A DNA stretch of 64,000 bases from Streptomyces sp. NBC_00239 (GTDB taxonomy: Bacteria > Actinomycetota > Actinomycetes > Streptomycetales > Streptomycetaceae): assembly GCF_036194065.1 (NCBI RefSeq), contig NZ_CP108096.1, positions 124,001-188,000 of the forward strand, in the 5' to 3' direction. Each line of letters begins with the position of its first letter. Position 1 is the first letter of the stretch. The notes under the pieces are model-generated. The model worked only from the letters and a program-made list of their open reading frames with translations, ran no database searches and had not been told where the DNA came from. A program made the translations under genes and the position numbers. Positions 1 through 7,965 of this stretch are shown here, piece by piece.

Positions 1-1127
1 TGTTCGCCACGCCGGATGGCACGCATCAGGAGGCTGCCGCAAACCCCAGGCCGGCCGATCGGTCACACTCGGCGGTCCCCGTCCTGCGCCCCGCCGGGGC
101 CTTCGACGACCCACAGGCCGTGATCACGCAAACGGAGTTACTGACGCAATCCAGCGTAGATGCGGTGGTATTGGATCATTTCAGTGCGGAGATCCAGGGG
201 ATCGTCGACCGGTACGAGACCCAGGGCCCACAGGCATTGGCCGGCGAGGCACGTGTCCTGCGGGGTGCACTCGGCGCCCTGCTGAGCGGCCGCCAACACC
301 CGCCAGCCGTACACGCCGAACTGTTCAGGCTAACTGGACGAGCGGCAGGCCTCTTGGCGTACATGGCCGTCAACGCGGGGGCCGAGTCCAGCATCGCGGA
401 GGCCTACTGTGCGCAGGCCGAAACCTTTGCCGAGCACGTCGGAGATACATCGCTCCAGATGTGGGCCGCGGGCACCCGGTCTCTGAGCCTGTACTACCAG
501 CAGCGTTACGCCGAGGCCGATGCCGCGGCGGCCGCCGGAATCGACTTGGCGCCCAACGACGGGCAGGCCATCCGGCTCCTGGCCAACGGACGAGCGCGGG
601 CCCTGGCCCGGCTCGGCGACCGAAGGGGCGCGGAGCGGGCCATCGGCAGGGCACTGGACCTTTCTGAACAGCAGTCCTTCCTACCTTCCGGGATCACCTC
701 GTGCATTTCCTTCGTGCCCTACAGCCTGGCCCGGACCCTGGCCAACGAGGTCACCACGAGGTTGTCCCTCGATGACACGGGCGAGGTTCTGTCCTGTGCC
801 CAACGAATCGACGGCCTGATCGAGGAGTCCGACTCCGAGTGGAGCCGGTCGCTGGTGGCGCTCGATGTCGCCACGGCGCTCCTGCAGCACAAGCAGCCGG
901 AGGTGGAGCATGCCATGGCTCTGGGGCGCCGCGCGCTCCATGCCGGCACGACCGCGCCGATCACCTCCGTATGGAAGCGGGCGATCGAACTGTACGAGCG
1001 GGCGGAGCGCTGGCACGGCGAGCCCGATGTAGGTGACTATGCCGAAGAACTTCGGACCTGGCGGTCACGCCCCCAGGCCAAATCGATCGTCAGTGGCTCG
1101 GGCGTGGAGCTCGCACCGCAGCAGTAA
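1..1127 (+). CDS. XRE-type regulator with TPR-like C-terminal part (5' truncated)
   Basis: The frame is open from base 3 with no stop before the window edge, so the N-terminus, where an HTH would sit, lies outside. The visible ~374 residues are alpha-helical and Ala/Arg/Leu rich, with tetratricopeptide-like stretches such as 'YAEADAAAAAGIDLAPNDGQ'. This matches the C-terminal half of Streptomyces XRE/TPR regulators. The GTG at 120 is probably internal because coding-type sequence continues upstream. A TTA leucine codon at 138-140 makes the gene a potential bldA target. The next gene starts 8 bp after the stop behind an AAGGAG ribosome site, so the two are probably co-transcribed. The family assignment rests on overall character only. 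Confidence 0.6.
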   Translation, partial: FATPDGTHQEAAANPRPADRSHSAVPVLRPAGAFDDPQAVITQTELLTQSSVDAVVLDHFSAEIQGIVDRYETQGPQALAGEARVLRGALGALLSGRQHPPAVHAELFRLTGRAAGLLAYMAVNAGAESSIAEAYCAQAETFAEHVGDTSLQMWAAGTRSLSLYYQQRYAEADAAAAAGIDLAPNDGQAIRLLANGRARALARLGDRRGAERAIGRALDLSEQQSFLPSGITSCISFVPYSLARTLANEVTTRLSLDDTGEVLSCAQRIDGLIEESDSEWSRSLVALDVATALLQHKQPEVEHAMALGRRALHAGTTAPITSVWKRAIELYERAERWHGEPDVGDYAEELRTWRSRPQAKSIVSGSGVELAPQQ

Positions 1128-1135
1128 GGAGAATC

Positions 1136-1894
1136 GTGACGCCCGAACTGGACGTCTTTCCCGGAGCTTTTCCGCACCGTCCGCCCCCGGACCTCGACAG
1201 CACCGGCCTTCTCGTTGAGCACGACTGGCGGGCGTTCTCCGCCGTCGAGCAGATGGCGAACCACTGGGCACGCCCGGGGTGGGCGGAGGGCTTTCGCGTC
1301 TACTACTGGATGTTGACATTCCCCGATGCCGAGGACCTGGTGAGCCGCGCGCGACACTGCCAGGACGCACTCGCGGACCTGGGCATGGACCCCGTCCCCC
1401 AGGACGGACTGCATGTGACGGTGACCCGCATCGGCGATGCCGGCGTGGTTACCAATGATCAGTTGTATCTCCTTGCCGACCTGGCAGGAGAGTTGCCGTT
1501 GACGTCCTTCCAGATCGCTGCCCACCCCATGGCGGGATCGCGAGGGGCCGTTCGGTTCACCCTCGCTCCGTGGTCGCCGCTGGTCCGCCTGCATGCCGCC
1601 CTCAGCGAGGTCGGACGACGCGCTGGCGTTCCCGGCGGCAAGCCCACCCTGGCTTTCCGGCCCCACCTGGGCGTGCTGTACAGCAACCGGGAGCGTCCCG
1701 CTTCCCCGGTGGTCGAGAGCGTGGCCCGCCTGCGCACCCTTGATCCGGTCCCCTTGGAGATCAGCAGCGTGGAACTCGTCGAGCTCTGGCGTACCACCGG
1801 TCCCGTGCCGGCCTACCGGTGGCGTGTCGTGCGGAGCGTCCCCCTGCGTCCGCGCTCGGATCTCCCTGCCCTGTCCGGTCGGCAGCGGGGCTGA
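1136..1894 (+). CDS. 2H phosphoesterase / 2'-5' RNA ligase family protein
   Basis: A 252-residue protein with the two histidine motifs of the 2H superfamily. The first is 'LHVTVTRIG' near residue 90, a good HxTx. The second is '[10 protein letters not shown]' near residue 180, where the second Thr is replaced by Gly. Family members hydrolyse or ligate 2'-5' or cyclic phosphates in RNA and nucleotides. The degenerate second motif may shift substrate or reduce activity. The GTG start is fixed by AAGGAGAATC just upstream. It sits between two regulator-like genes; substrate unknown. Confidence 0.8.
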   Translation: MTPELDVFPGAFPHRPPPDLDSTGLLVEHDWRAFSAVEQMANHWARPGWAEGFRVYYWMLTFPDAEDLVSRARHCQDALADLGMDPVPQDGLHVTVTRIGDAGVVTNDQLYLLADLAGELPLTSFQIAAHPMAGSRGAVRFTLAPWSPLVRLHAALSEVGRRAGVPGGKPTLAFRPHLGVLYSNRERPASPVVESVARLRTLDPVPLEISSVELVELWRTTGPVPAYRWRVVRSVPLRPRSDLPALSGRQRG

Positions 1895-1913
1895 CGGGGA
1901 CGGAGGGCACGAG

Positions 1914-3323
1914 GTGCACACCGTGCGGATGACGCTGTTTCGCCGGCTGGTTGAGGAGCGGGGCTGGACCACGGTCGAGACGTTCAACCCCCACTTCTCC
2001 CGCGCGGGGCGAGAACTGGCCAAACAACCCGACATGAAACGCCTCGCGGCCGTCAACGTCGCCCGCCGCACCTTCGACCGGTGGATGGCCGGAGAGTTGA
2101 AGGGCCTGCCGCAGCGCGACACCCGAATGATCCTGGAACACCTCTTCCAGCAACCCGCCACACTGCTGTTCGGCTCCCCCGGCTTAGGCAGTGAGGACAG
2201 CGCCGGCGAGGCAGCGGGCAGGTCCCGCGCTTCCCAGGGCCCCCTGGGGTCGGGGCCGGCGGAGGGGGGCATCCTCACCCCAAGCCCGTTCCTCCCGCAG
2301 GAAGGCGCAGACGTGGACCGACGTCAGCTGCTCCTGGCCGGCAGCGCTGCAGCGGCGCTACCTTTCCTGGCTGGTCACGCCGAGGATTCCGCGCAGCATC
2401 ATTTGGACGGCATGACGTCCGACGAGGCGGAGGCGATGCTTCTGCACCTGCGAGAGATGTGGCACCTGCTCGTGCAGAGCGACAACCTCCTGGGCCCTCG
2501 GCACGCGCTTGAAAGCGTCCATAGAAACCTCAGCCTGCTCCAAGACCTCCTGGAGCACACCGGCTCTCACCTACGCGGCGAAGCGCTGGTGCTGGCCTCC
2601 CGCTACGCCGAGTCCGCAGCCTGGCTTCATGAGGACTGCGCCACCGACGCCGCGGGCACCGCGCGGGCCGCGCACTGGACGAACCAAGCCATGGCCTGGG
2701 CGGTCGAAGCCGGCGACGACGTGATGACCGCATGGACCCTGTTCCGGCGTGCTCAACAGGCCACCGCCAGTGGCCGCGCCGCTCCAAGCATCAGCCTCTC
2801 CCGCGCCGTCCAGCGCTACGACCACGCCATCACCCCGCAGATGCACGCGGCCGCCCTCCAGCAGGAGGCGCACGGCTACGCCCTCGCCGGGGACGAGGTG
2901 GCGTGCCACCGGCTCATCGATCGGGCCGAGACGTTCGCCGCTCGACCTGAGAGCGCCGGGGACGGCCGCAGCGGGCATGGCGACTTCGCTACCCCGGCGT
3001 ACCTGGAGGGGCAGCGCGCGAACTGCTGGCTCCTCCTGGGGCGCCCGGACCGCGCCGTTCCGATCCTGTCCACTGCCCTCGCCGCCTTGCCGCAGGTCTA
3101 CCGTCGGGACCGCGGCCTCCTGCACGCTCGCCTCGCCATCGCCCACGCTCGCAACGGCGAACTGGACCAGGGCGTCGATCAGGCGCGCCGGGCGCTGGTG
3201 GTCGCCCGCAGCGGAGGATCGACGCGAACTCTCCGTGAGACGATCGCTGCCGTTGACGCGATGCGTTCCTCCCCCGACACCCCCGGGGTGGCCGAGCTGG
3301 TCCGGGCGGTCGCGCAGAGCTGA
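1914..3323 (+). CDS. HTH/TPR regulator-like protein
   Basis: GTG at 1914 is preceded by GGAGG at 1902-1906, so the long upstream open frame is not used; 469 residues. The N-terminal ~80 residues ([10 protein letters not shown] ... [13 protein letters not shown]) look like a divergent helix-turn-helix. A short low-complexity linker follows, then '[20 protein letters not shown]' near residue 130. That segment is typical of Streptomyces XRE-like regulators in this position and is probably not a true signal peptide. The rest is helical, TPR-like. It ends 10 bp before the deaminase gene and is probably in the same operon. Confidence 0.65.
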   Translation: MHTVRMTLFRRLVEERGWTTVETFNPHFSRAGRELAKQPDMKRLAAVNVARRTFDRWMAGELKGLPQRDTRMILEHLFQQPATLLFGSPGLGSEDSAGEAAGRSRASQGPLGSGPAEGGILTPSPFLPQEGADVDRRQLLLAGSAAAALPFLAGHAEDSAQHHLDGMTSDEAEAMLLHLREMWHLLVQSDNLLGPRHALESVHRNLSLLQDLLEHTGSHLRGEALVLASRYAESAAWLHEDCATDAAGTARAAHWTNQAMAWAVEAGDDVMTAWTLFRRAQQATASGRAAPSISLSRAVQRYDHAITPQMHAAALQQEAHGYALAGDEVACHRLIDRAETFAARPESAGDGRSGHGDFATPAYLEGQRANCWLLLGRPDRAVPILSTALAALPQVYRRDRGLLHARLAIAHARNGELDQGVDQARRALVVARSGGSTRTLRETIAAVDAMRSSPDTPGVAELVRAVAQS

Positions 3324-3333
3324 GGGAGGGGCC

Positions 3334-4221
3334 ATGCCCACGTCGGTGGAGCTGGCGGCGATGCGTCGCGCCATCATCATCTCCGCGAGCGGGCTTGGCG
3401 CCGCCAGCCCGAACCCGGCCGTCGGGTGCGTGATCCTTGATGCCGCGGGCCGCTCGGTGGGCGAGGGCTACCACCTCCACAAGGGGGCCGCGCACGCCGA
3501 GGTCAACGCGCTCGCGGCCGCCGGCACCCGAGCCGCGGGCGGCACGGCCGTGGTGACGCTGGAGCCCTGCAATCATGAAGGCCTCACGCCGGCCTGCCAT
3601 CAGGCTCTACTGGACGCCAGGATCTCTCGCGTGCTGATCGCCGTCATGGATCCCACTTCGCGGGGCGAGGGTGGAGCCGCGAGGCTGCGCCAGGCGGGCG
3701 TGGATGTCCTCGCGCATGTCCTGGAGGAGGAAGCACTGGCCGTGCTCGGGCCCTGGCGCGCTTCTCTGTCGGGGCAGCGTCCCGTCTTGCACCTGCTCCT
3801 CCAGACTGACGCCGCGGGCAATCCCCTCGCCCCTGGGCCAGAGGTGCTTGCCGAGATCGCGGTTCAGCGTCATTCGCACGACCTGGTGATCTCGAGCGAC
3901 GGCTCGGCCGACGAAGGCCGGGCAGGAAGTCACGGACGCGTTTTCAGCGTGCCAGGCTGTCCGGTGTCCGACGATCCCGAGGAATCGGTTGCCGCACTCA
4001 CCGCGGCAGGGGCCCGCACGGTGTTGCTTGTCGGGCCCTCGAAGCTGAGCGAGGAGCTGCTCGATGCGGGATTGGTGGACCGCCTCACGCTCCTCCAGCC
4101 GGTTCCGGAGCCCTCGCAGGACACGGTGGGCGGCGCACCGCTGTTTCCCGACGGCTTCGTCCTGTCCGGGGTCACTCGTGTGGGCGGGCAGCTTGTCGTC
4201 ACCGCCGAGCGAGCGGGCTGA
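3334..4221 (+). CDS. RibD-like deaminase-reductase
   Basis: 295 residues. The N-terminal cytidine-deaminase-fold domain has the zinc motifs 'HAEVNAL' near residue 50 and 'PCNHEGLTPAC' near residue 76, the RibD arrangement (H-A-E ... P-C-x8-C). The C-terminal half occupies the place of the RibD reductase but lacks obvious NADPH-binding motifs, so reduction may be weak or lost. RibD deaminates and reduces the pyrimidine intermediate of riboflavin synthesis. No other rib gene is nearby, so a specialised pyrimidine deaminase is also possible. The ATG has GGGAGGGG directly upstream; the larger open frame to the left overlaps the previous gene and is not used. Confidence 0.8.
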   Translation: MPTSVELAAMRRAIIISASGLGAASPNPAVGCVILDAAGRSVGEGYHLHKGAAHAEVNALAAAGTRAAGGTAVVTLEPCNHEGLTPACHQALLDARISRVLIAVMDPTSRGEGGAARLRQAGVDVLAHVLEEEALAVLGPWRASLSGQRPVLHLLLQTDAAGNPLAPGPEVLAEIAVQRHSHDLVISSDGSADEGRAGSHGRVFSVPGCPVSDDPEESVAALTAAGARTVLLVGPSKLSEELLDAGLVDRLTLLQPVPEPSQDTVGGAPLFPDGFVLSGVTRVGGQLVVTAERAG

Positions 4222-4268
4222 CCGGCGCCCATTCTGGACCGGCTGTGGGCTGACGATGCGGGAGCCGT

Positions 4269-4679
4269 CTAGGGCGCTGGAGCGAAGGCGGCGTTGTCGG
4301 GCATCCGGTCCCTGAAGGCACCTGGGATGGTGCCCATGAGCCAGACCCGATGGGTTGCGTGCACGGTGCCATGCGGGTCGTCCAACAGTACGTAGTGCCG
4401 CCGCTCGACACCGGCGTAGCCGATCTCGGGCGGGAAGCCCTGCTCCTCGGTCCACGTCAGGTAGTGACGACCGTCGATCCTCAGTACGCGGCGCCCGTCG
4501 GGGTCATGGTCTCCGAGCATGACATAGCCCAGACATGTCAGCCAGAAGTCGCCTGAACTGCACACGTGGTAGGCCGCCATCCGCGCGCCGACACCGCGAA
4601 TTTCACGGTTGGTCCCCTTGCACGGGCACAGCTTGCACTCGAAGACTTCATGCCGCTCGGGAACGCGGGCCGGCCTCAT
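4269..4679 (-). CDS. conserved hypothetical protein with Cys-rich start
   Basis: 136 residues from an ATG whose last bases overlap the stop of the upstream gene (ATGA at 4679-4676), implying translational coupling. Near the N-terminus 'FECKLCPCKG' suggests a metal-binding or disulfide site. The remainder is rich in aromatic and charged residues (for example 'GRRVLRIDGRHYLTWTEEQG'), consistent with a folded beta domain. I do not recognise the family. It converges on the RibD-like gene, 47 bp away. Confidence 0.6.
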   Translation of the reverse strand: MRPARVPERHEVFECKLCPCKGTNREIRGVGARMAAYHVCSSGDFWLTCLGYVMLGDHDPDGRRVLRIDGRHYLTWTEEQGFPPEIGYAGVERRHYVLLDDPHGTVHATHRVWLMGTIPGAFRDRMPDNAAFAPAP

Positions 4680-5017
4680 CGGCGGGACTGGACGGACGCC
4701 CGCCCCCGGATGTGCTGGCACTTCATGCCCCGCTCGACGTCCTGGAGCGAGGGTCTGCGGGGTGCGCCGCAGGTGATGCACTCGCTCGGCCAGGGCATGG
4801 AACGGGCGCCGGGGAACCGTGCCTTCGGTTCGTAGCCCGCGGCGCGCATCGTCTTCTCGCCCTCGCGCTCCTCGTCGGTGTAGGGGGCGGGAGGCGGGGG
4901 CAGCTCTGTGTGGCTGTCCCTCGTGGCGATGGGCAGCACGGACTCGGAGGGTGGGGTGGGGCCTCCGAACAGCAGCCCCAGGCTTATCCAGCGCTTCGGT
5001 TCTGACGGCTCGTGCAT
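4676..5017 (-). CDS. conserved hypothetical protein with zinc-ribbon-like Cys pair
   Basis: 113 residues from the ATG at 5017; an in-frame ATG at 5062 is an alternative. It begins 'MHEPSEPKRWISLGLLF', passes through a Pro/Glu-rich middle and has 'SECITCGAPRRPS' plus a later Cys-Gln-His, a possible small zinc site. It is coupled by ATGA overlap to the next minus-strand gene, so the two products probably act together. Function unknown. Confidence 0.55.
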   Translation of the reverse strand: MHEPSEPKRWISLGLLFGGPTPPSESVLPIATRDSHTELPPPPAPYTDEEREGEKTMRAAGYEPKARFPGARSMPWPSECITCGAPRRPSLQDVERGMKCQHIRGRASVQSRR

Positions 5018-5132
5018 TGCGGGTCCTGTCTCTTGTAGAGCGGTCCAGTTTCGGCGCGTCATCCGTCCTGTTGGCCGGGGCGGGCTGTGGGCCGGAGCGC
5101 GGCTGCGGCGTACTTCGTCGGGCGCCCGGTGC

Positions 5133-6188
5133 TCATAGCTGCAGTGCCTTGACCGGGGCGTGTGTTGCCGCTTCCTGGACCTGAGCCCGGAGGCCGGCGT
5201 AGACGTCGTCGACGACCCCGAGTTCTGCGGTTGTGAGTGGATCGCCCAAGCAGCTGTAGTTCTCCTCTACCTGCCCCGCGTTACTGAAGCCGACCACGAC
5301 CACGCACTGATCGCCGCGCTGCAGGCACGAGCGAAGAGCCAGTCTCGTCAGCGTGCCGGGTGCGTCGCCGAAGTGGCGGCGCAGGGCGTGGAGTTGTTCG
5401 TCGACCCGGTCTCTGAGCGGAGGCAAGAGCCCCGTACGCCGCGGGGAAGCGGTGGCGGGTGATACGAGCCCGCTGCCTCCGCTTCCCGCAAGCACACCGT
5501 GGGCCAGGGGAGCTGCCAGCACCAGGCCGACGCCGTGCCGCGCCGCGAAGGTGAAGAGATCCTGCCCCTCAAGGGACACGGCCGGGGTGAACGCATTGAA
5601 CCGGGTCCAGACCACGTCCGGCTTGATCAGCCGGAACAGGTACAAGAACCGCTCCGCCTGAGCCGCCCACTCCTCGGCGGACGCGGCGTAGTGCGTGAAC
5701 GGTCCCCGCATTCCGATCGCCCTGATCGCCCTCACTTCGCGGAGCGTGCGCATGGAGTCGATGGCATTGCTCAGGTAGCAGTCTCGTGGGCCGAAGTCGA
5801 AGCTGTCCAAGGTGTAGAGGTGGAGCTCCTCGGCGTACAGGTTCTCCAGGCTCTGCTCGAGCTGATGGTGGATGTGCCGGCCGGCGTACGGGTGCTCTGC
5901 GCTGCCGCGTATCTGGCCTACCTTGCTGCTCAGTTGAAGGGGCAGGTCCGGGTTCTCGCGTACGAACTGACCGATGACGCGTTCCGAGTACCCGTAGCCG
6001 TAGGAGTCGGAGGTGTCGAAGAAGGTTGCCTCCTGCTCGACGGCACGGTGGAGTCCGTTGAGGATCCGGCTGACCCTCGGGGATCCGTCGGGGGGTACCG
6101 CTCCTGTGGACACGTCGCAGTGGAGCCCGAGCGGGTGGGTGACGATCCCGCGGCACAGGTGCCGGACTCCGAGGTCGTGAGGGGTCAT
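5133..6188 (-). CDS. aldo/keto reductase family protein
   Basis: 351 residues with the TIM-barrel aldo/keto reductase pattern: 'FDTSDSYGYGYSE' gives the catalytic Asp and Tyr and 'LSSKVG' the Lys. At the usual fourth position ('iDlyllH') the sequence reads 'LHLYTLDSFD', so the catalytic His seems replaced by Asp. Some family members acting on unusual substrates tolerate such changes. Its ATG overlaps the stop of the ATP-binding protein gene (ATGA at 6188-6185), so the two are coupled. Substrate unknown. Confidence 0.8.
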   Translation of the reverse strand: MTPHDLGVRHLCRGIVTHPLGLHCDVSTGAVPPDGSPRVSRILNGLHRAVEQEATFFDTSDSYGYGYSERVIGQFVRENPDLPLQLSSKVGQIRGSAEHPYAGRHIHHQLEQSLENLYAEELHLYTLDSFDFGPRDCYLSNAIDSMRTLREVRAIRAIGMRGPFTHYAASAEEWAAQAERFLYLFRLIKPDVVWTRFNAFTPAVSLEGQDLFTFAARHGVGLVLAAPLAHGVLAGSGGSGLVSPATASPRRTGLLPPLRDRVDEQLHALRRHFGDAPGTLTRLALRSCLQRGDQCVVVVGFSNAGQVEENYSCLGDPLTTAELGVVDDVYAGLRAQVQEAATHAPVKALQL

Positions 6189-6673
6189 GCGGCGCTCCCT
6201 GCCAGGCAGAAGGCGGCGGTCACGATCTTGCCCTCGCGGGCGGGCTCGACTCCCCAGCCGGTGGCGAACGCGGAGATCAGGGACAGCCCCCGGCCGTCCT
6301 CGGGCAAGCTCTCTCCCCCGGTCGCGCCGGTCATCTCGTCCAGGCCAGCCAGATAACTGGCCGGTTCGGTCGGAATGGCGGTGGTGTCCCGTCCGCGGTC
6401 AACGACGCCCACGGTGACGCCCTTCTCGTAGAGATCGACGGTCAGGGATACAGGCCCGCCCGCGTGCTGGATTGCGTTGGTGAGGAGTTCGGTGGCGACC
6501 AGCACGGTGTCGTCGATCCGGGCCTCGTCGGCCCGGTCTTTGAGCAGTCTGCGGACCGTCTCACGGGCCCAGGTCAGCAGTTCCTCCTCCTCGGCTACGA
6601 GTGCGAAGGCGTGGTGGTCGACCATTGGCCCCAGGGTCAATTCCCGGATCAGTTCGGCGGCTGTCGGCAGCAC
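6185..6673 (-). CDS. RsbW-like ATP-binding (anti-sigma kinase-type) protein
   Basis: 162 residues from GTG 6673, chosen because AGGAG lies 6 bases upstream; an upstream TTG would put the start inside the palindromic control element. The HATPase_c fold shows as an N-box 'VATELLTNAIQHAG' near residue 65, 'VGVVDRG' as G1, and 'EDGRGLSLISAFATGWG' as the lid/G2 region. In Streptomyces many short proteins of this type exist, some regulating sigma factors through anti-anti-sigma partners. No partner gene is adjacent. It is coupled to the aldo/keto reductase. Confidence 0.8.
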   Translation of the reverse strand: MLPTAAELIRELTLGPMVDHHAFALVAEEEELLTWARETVRRLLKDRADEARIDDTVLVATELLTNAIQHAGGPVSLTVDLYEKGVTVGVVDRGRDTTAIPTEPASYLAGLDEMTGATGGESLPEDGRGLSLISAFATGWGVEPAREGKIVTAAFCLAGSAA

Positions 6674-6752
6674 CTTCGTCTCCTCGCGTTTCGAGACGCC
6701 TTGTGGCGCGGGCCGGATATCCGTCCCGCCACCAACCCTGGCCGACGGGCTG

Positions 6753-6794
6753 TGGCACCGGTACGCCAAACCTTGGCCACGTTGTGGCCATCTC
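6753..6794 (-). promoter_or_regulatory. palindromic operator element, copy A
   Basis: TGGCCAC-GTT-GTGGCCA at 6774-6790 is a perfect 7-bp inverted repeat. Read toward the ATP-binding protein gene it is followed by TTTGGCGTACCGGTGCCA. The same ordered element recurs upstream of the gene on the other side (7348-7388), so each divergent transcript has the element in the same relative orientation. Confidence 0.55.
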
Positions 6795-7347
6795 GCTGCT
6801 GCGGATCAAACCCGAGGCACTCGGGAGACCAAGGACACTCCGACGGCTCACGCTCCGTCAAGGACAGTGCCGTGCCGCTGTTTGCCCCTCCTGGGGCCTC
6901 GACCAGCCATAACGCAGGCCGGTGACAGCGGAGCCGAGATCGGGGGCGCACGAGCGGACGTTCACTGGGCTGTGCCCCGTCATGGCGGGCGATCGGTGTC
7001 CGGCCGAGTGCATCGGCGCTCTGACCGGGCCCACGGCCGAACACCCTCCCCAATCCACCCCAAATCGCCACCGGAGAGCGTTCCCGTGGCCCCAGCCCAG
7101 CACGCCTCGCCACTCCGATCACTCGAAGTCAGCACTCCATCCAGGGGACAAAGGTACTCAAGTTCCGCAAACAACGCGGCACATGAGTGCACTGCGGCGC
7201 GCACTGTCAAGCGGTTCCGGGAAGGTGGCCGCGAGATGGCCACGCATCGCACGCGCCGCGAAACCTCTCGATGATGGGCGGATTTCGCCCGATTTGCCCC
7301 CCAGGTCGAGGCGACGTGAATGCATGGATTCCGTGCCTGGCACCGCA

Positions 7348-7388
7348 GAGATGGCCACGACGTGGCCACGCTTTGGCGTACCGGTGCC
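7348..7388 (+). promoter_or_regulatory. palindromic operator element, copy C
   Basis: TGGCCACGACGTGGCCA at 7352-7368 is an inverted repeat with 8-bp arms around one base, followed by GCTTTGGCGTACCGGTGCCA. It lies ~75 bp upstream of the DUF6415-like gene that leads into the conservon. It is probably the binding site of one regulator controlling both divergent units; the regulator is not identified. Confidence 0.55.
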
Positions 7389-7461
7389 AAGCCGAGGCGA
7401 TCACGCTTGATTCCAGATGAGTCCTCGTCCAGATCCGTCCCCCGTCCCCTCCGGAGTTCCG

Positions 7462-7965
7462 ATGATCCGCACCGTCTTCTCCCTCCCTCGGCGCGCTCGC
7501 CGCGCCGAGGTGGCTCCGCGCACCTGGCGCCGCCCGCGCACCATGGGCGGGGAGATCGTTCTGGCGGCCGGCTCGCGGGTCGCCGACGCTGAGCGCGACG
7601 TCCTGCTCGTACTGGGCGATGACGGTCCCCTGCCCGCCCTGCAGTCTGAGGTCGACCGGCTCCTGACCCGGTTCTCACTCCACCTCGAGGGCCTTGTCCG
7701 AGCGCTCGACGCGGGTTCCGGATCGGCTGCCGGGGTCGACCGTGCGCGCCGTTTGGGGCGGTTGCCCCCTCCCCGCGGCTACCTGGAATCTCGGGTCCAC
7801 CTGGTGATGGCCGCCGAAAGCGCTCAGGAGCTGCTCGCCCGCATCGCCATCGAAGGTGTAACTGCCAGTCCGCGGCCCCGCATCTGGAGGCCTCCGGGTG
7901 TCCGAGCCCCCCGTCAACCCGCCGAAGCCCACTGGGCCCGTGACCGTGAGGAAGCGCATGTCTGA
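7462..7965 (+). CDS. DUF6415-like hypothetical protein
   Basis: 167 residues from ATG 7462 (CCGGAG upstream); an ATG at 7417 lacks a ribosome site. The helical pattern 'ADAERDVLLVLGDD ... LPALQSEVDRLLTRFSLHLEGLV ... YLESRVHLVMAAESAQELL' resembles small Streptomyces proteins annotated DUF6415, though that match is from memory. Its last bases overlap the start of the conservon kinase gene, so it is probably the first gene of that transcript. Function unknown. Confidence 0.55.
   Translation: MIRTVFSLPRRARRAEVAPRTWRRPRTMGGEIVLAAGSRVADAERDVLLVLGDDGPLPALQSEVDRLLTRFSLHLEGLVRALDAGSGSAAGVDRARRLGRLPPPRGYLESRVHLVMAAESAQELLARIAIEGVTASPRPRIWRPPGVRAPRQPAEAHWARDREEAHV

Larger units (their letters stand above)
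6674..7461. other. divergent intergenic spacer with mirrored control elements
   Basis: A 788-bp spacer between divergent genes. Open frames here are shadows with no plausible protein character. It holds two copies of a ~40-bp element arranged head to head near the two gene starts and a weaker copy in the middle (7226-7242). I see no RNA gene and no mobile element in it. Confidence 0.6.

Noticed and set aside
2749..3333. Upstream extension of the RibD-like ORF
   Set aside because: Lies within the preceding regulator gene in another frame; ATG 3334 has GGGAGGGG upstream and is the family's normal start.
6674..6769. N-terminal extension of the RsbW-like protein to TTG 6769
   Set aside because: That start lies inside the palindromic control element, whereas GTG 6673 has a perfect AGGAG site.
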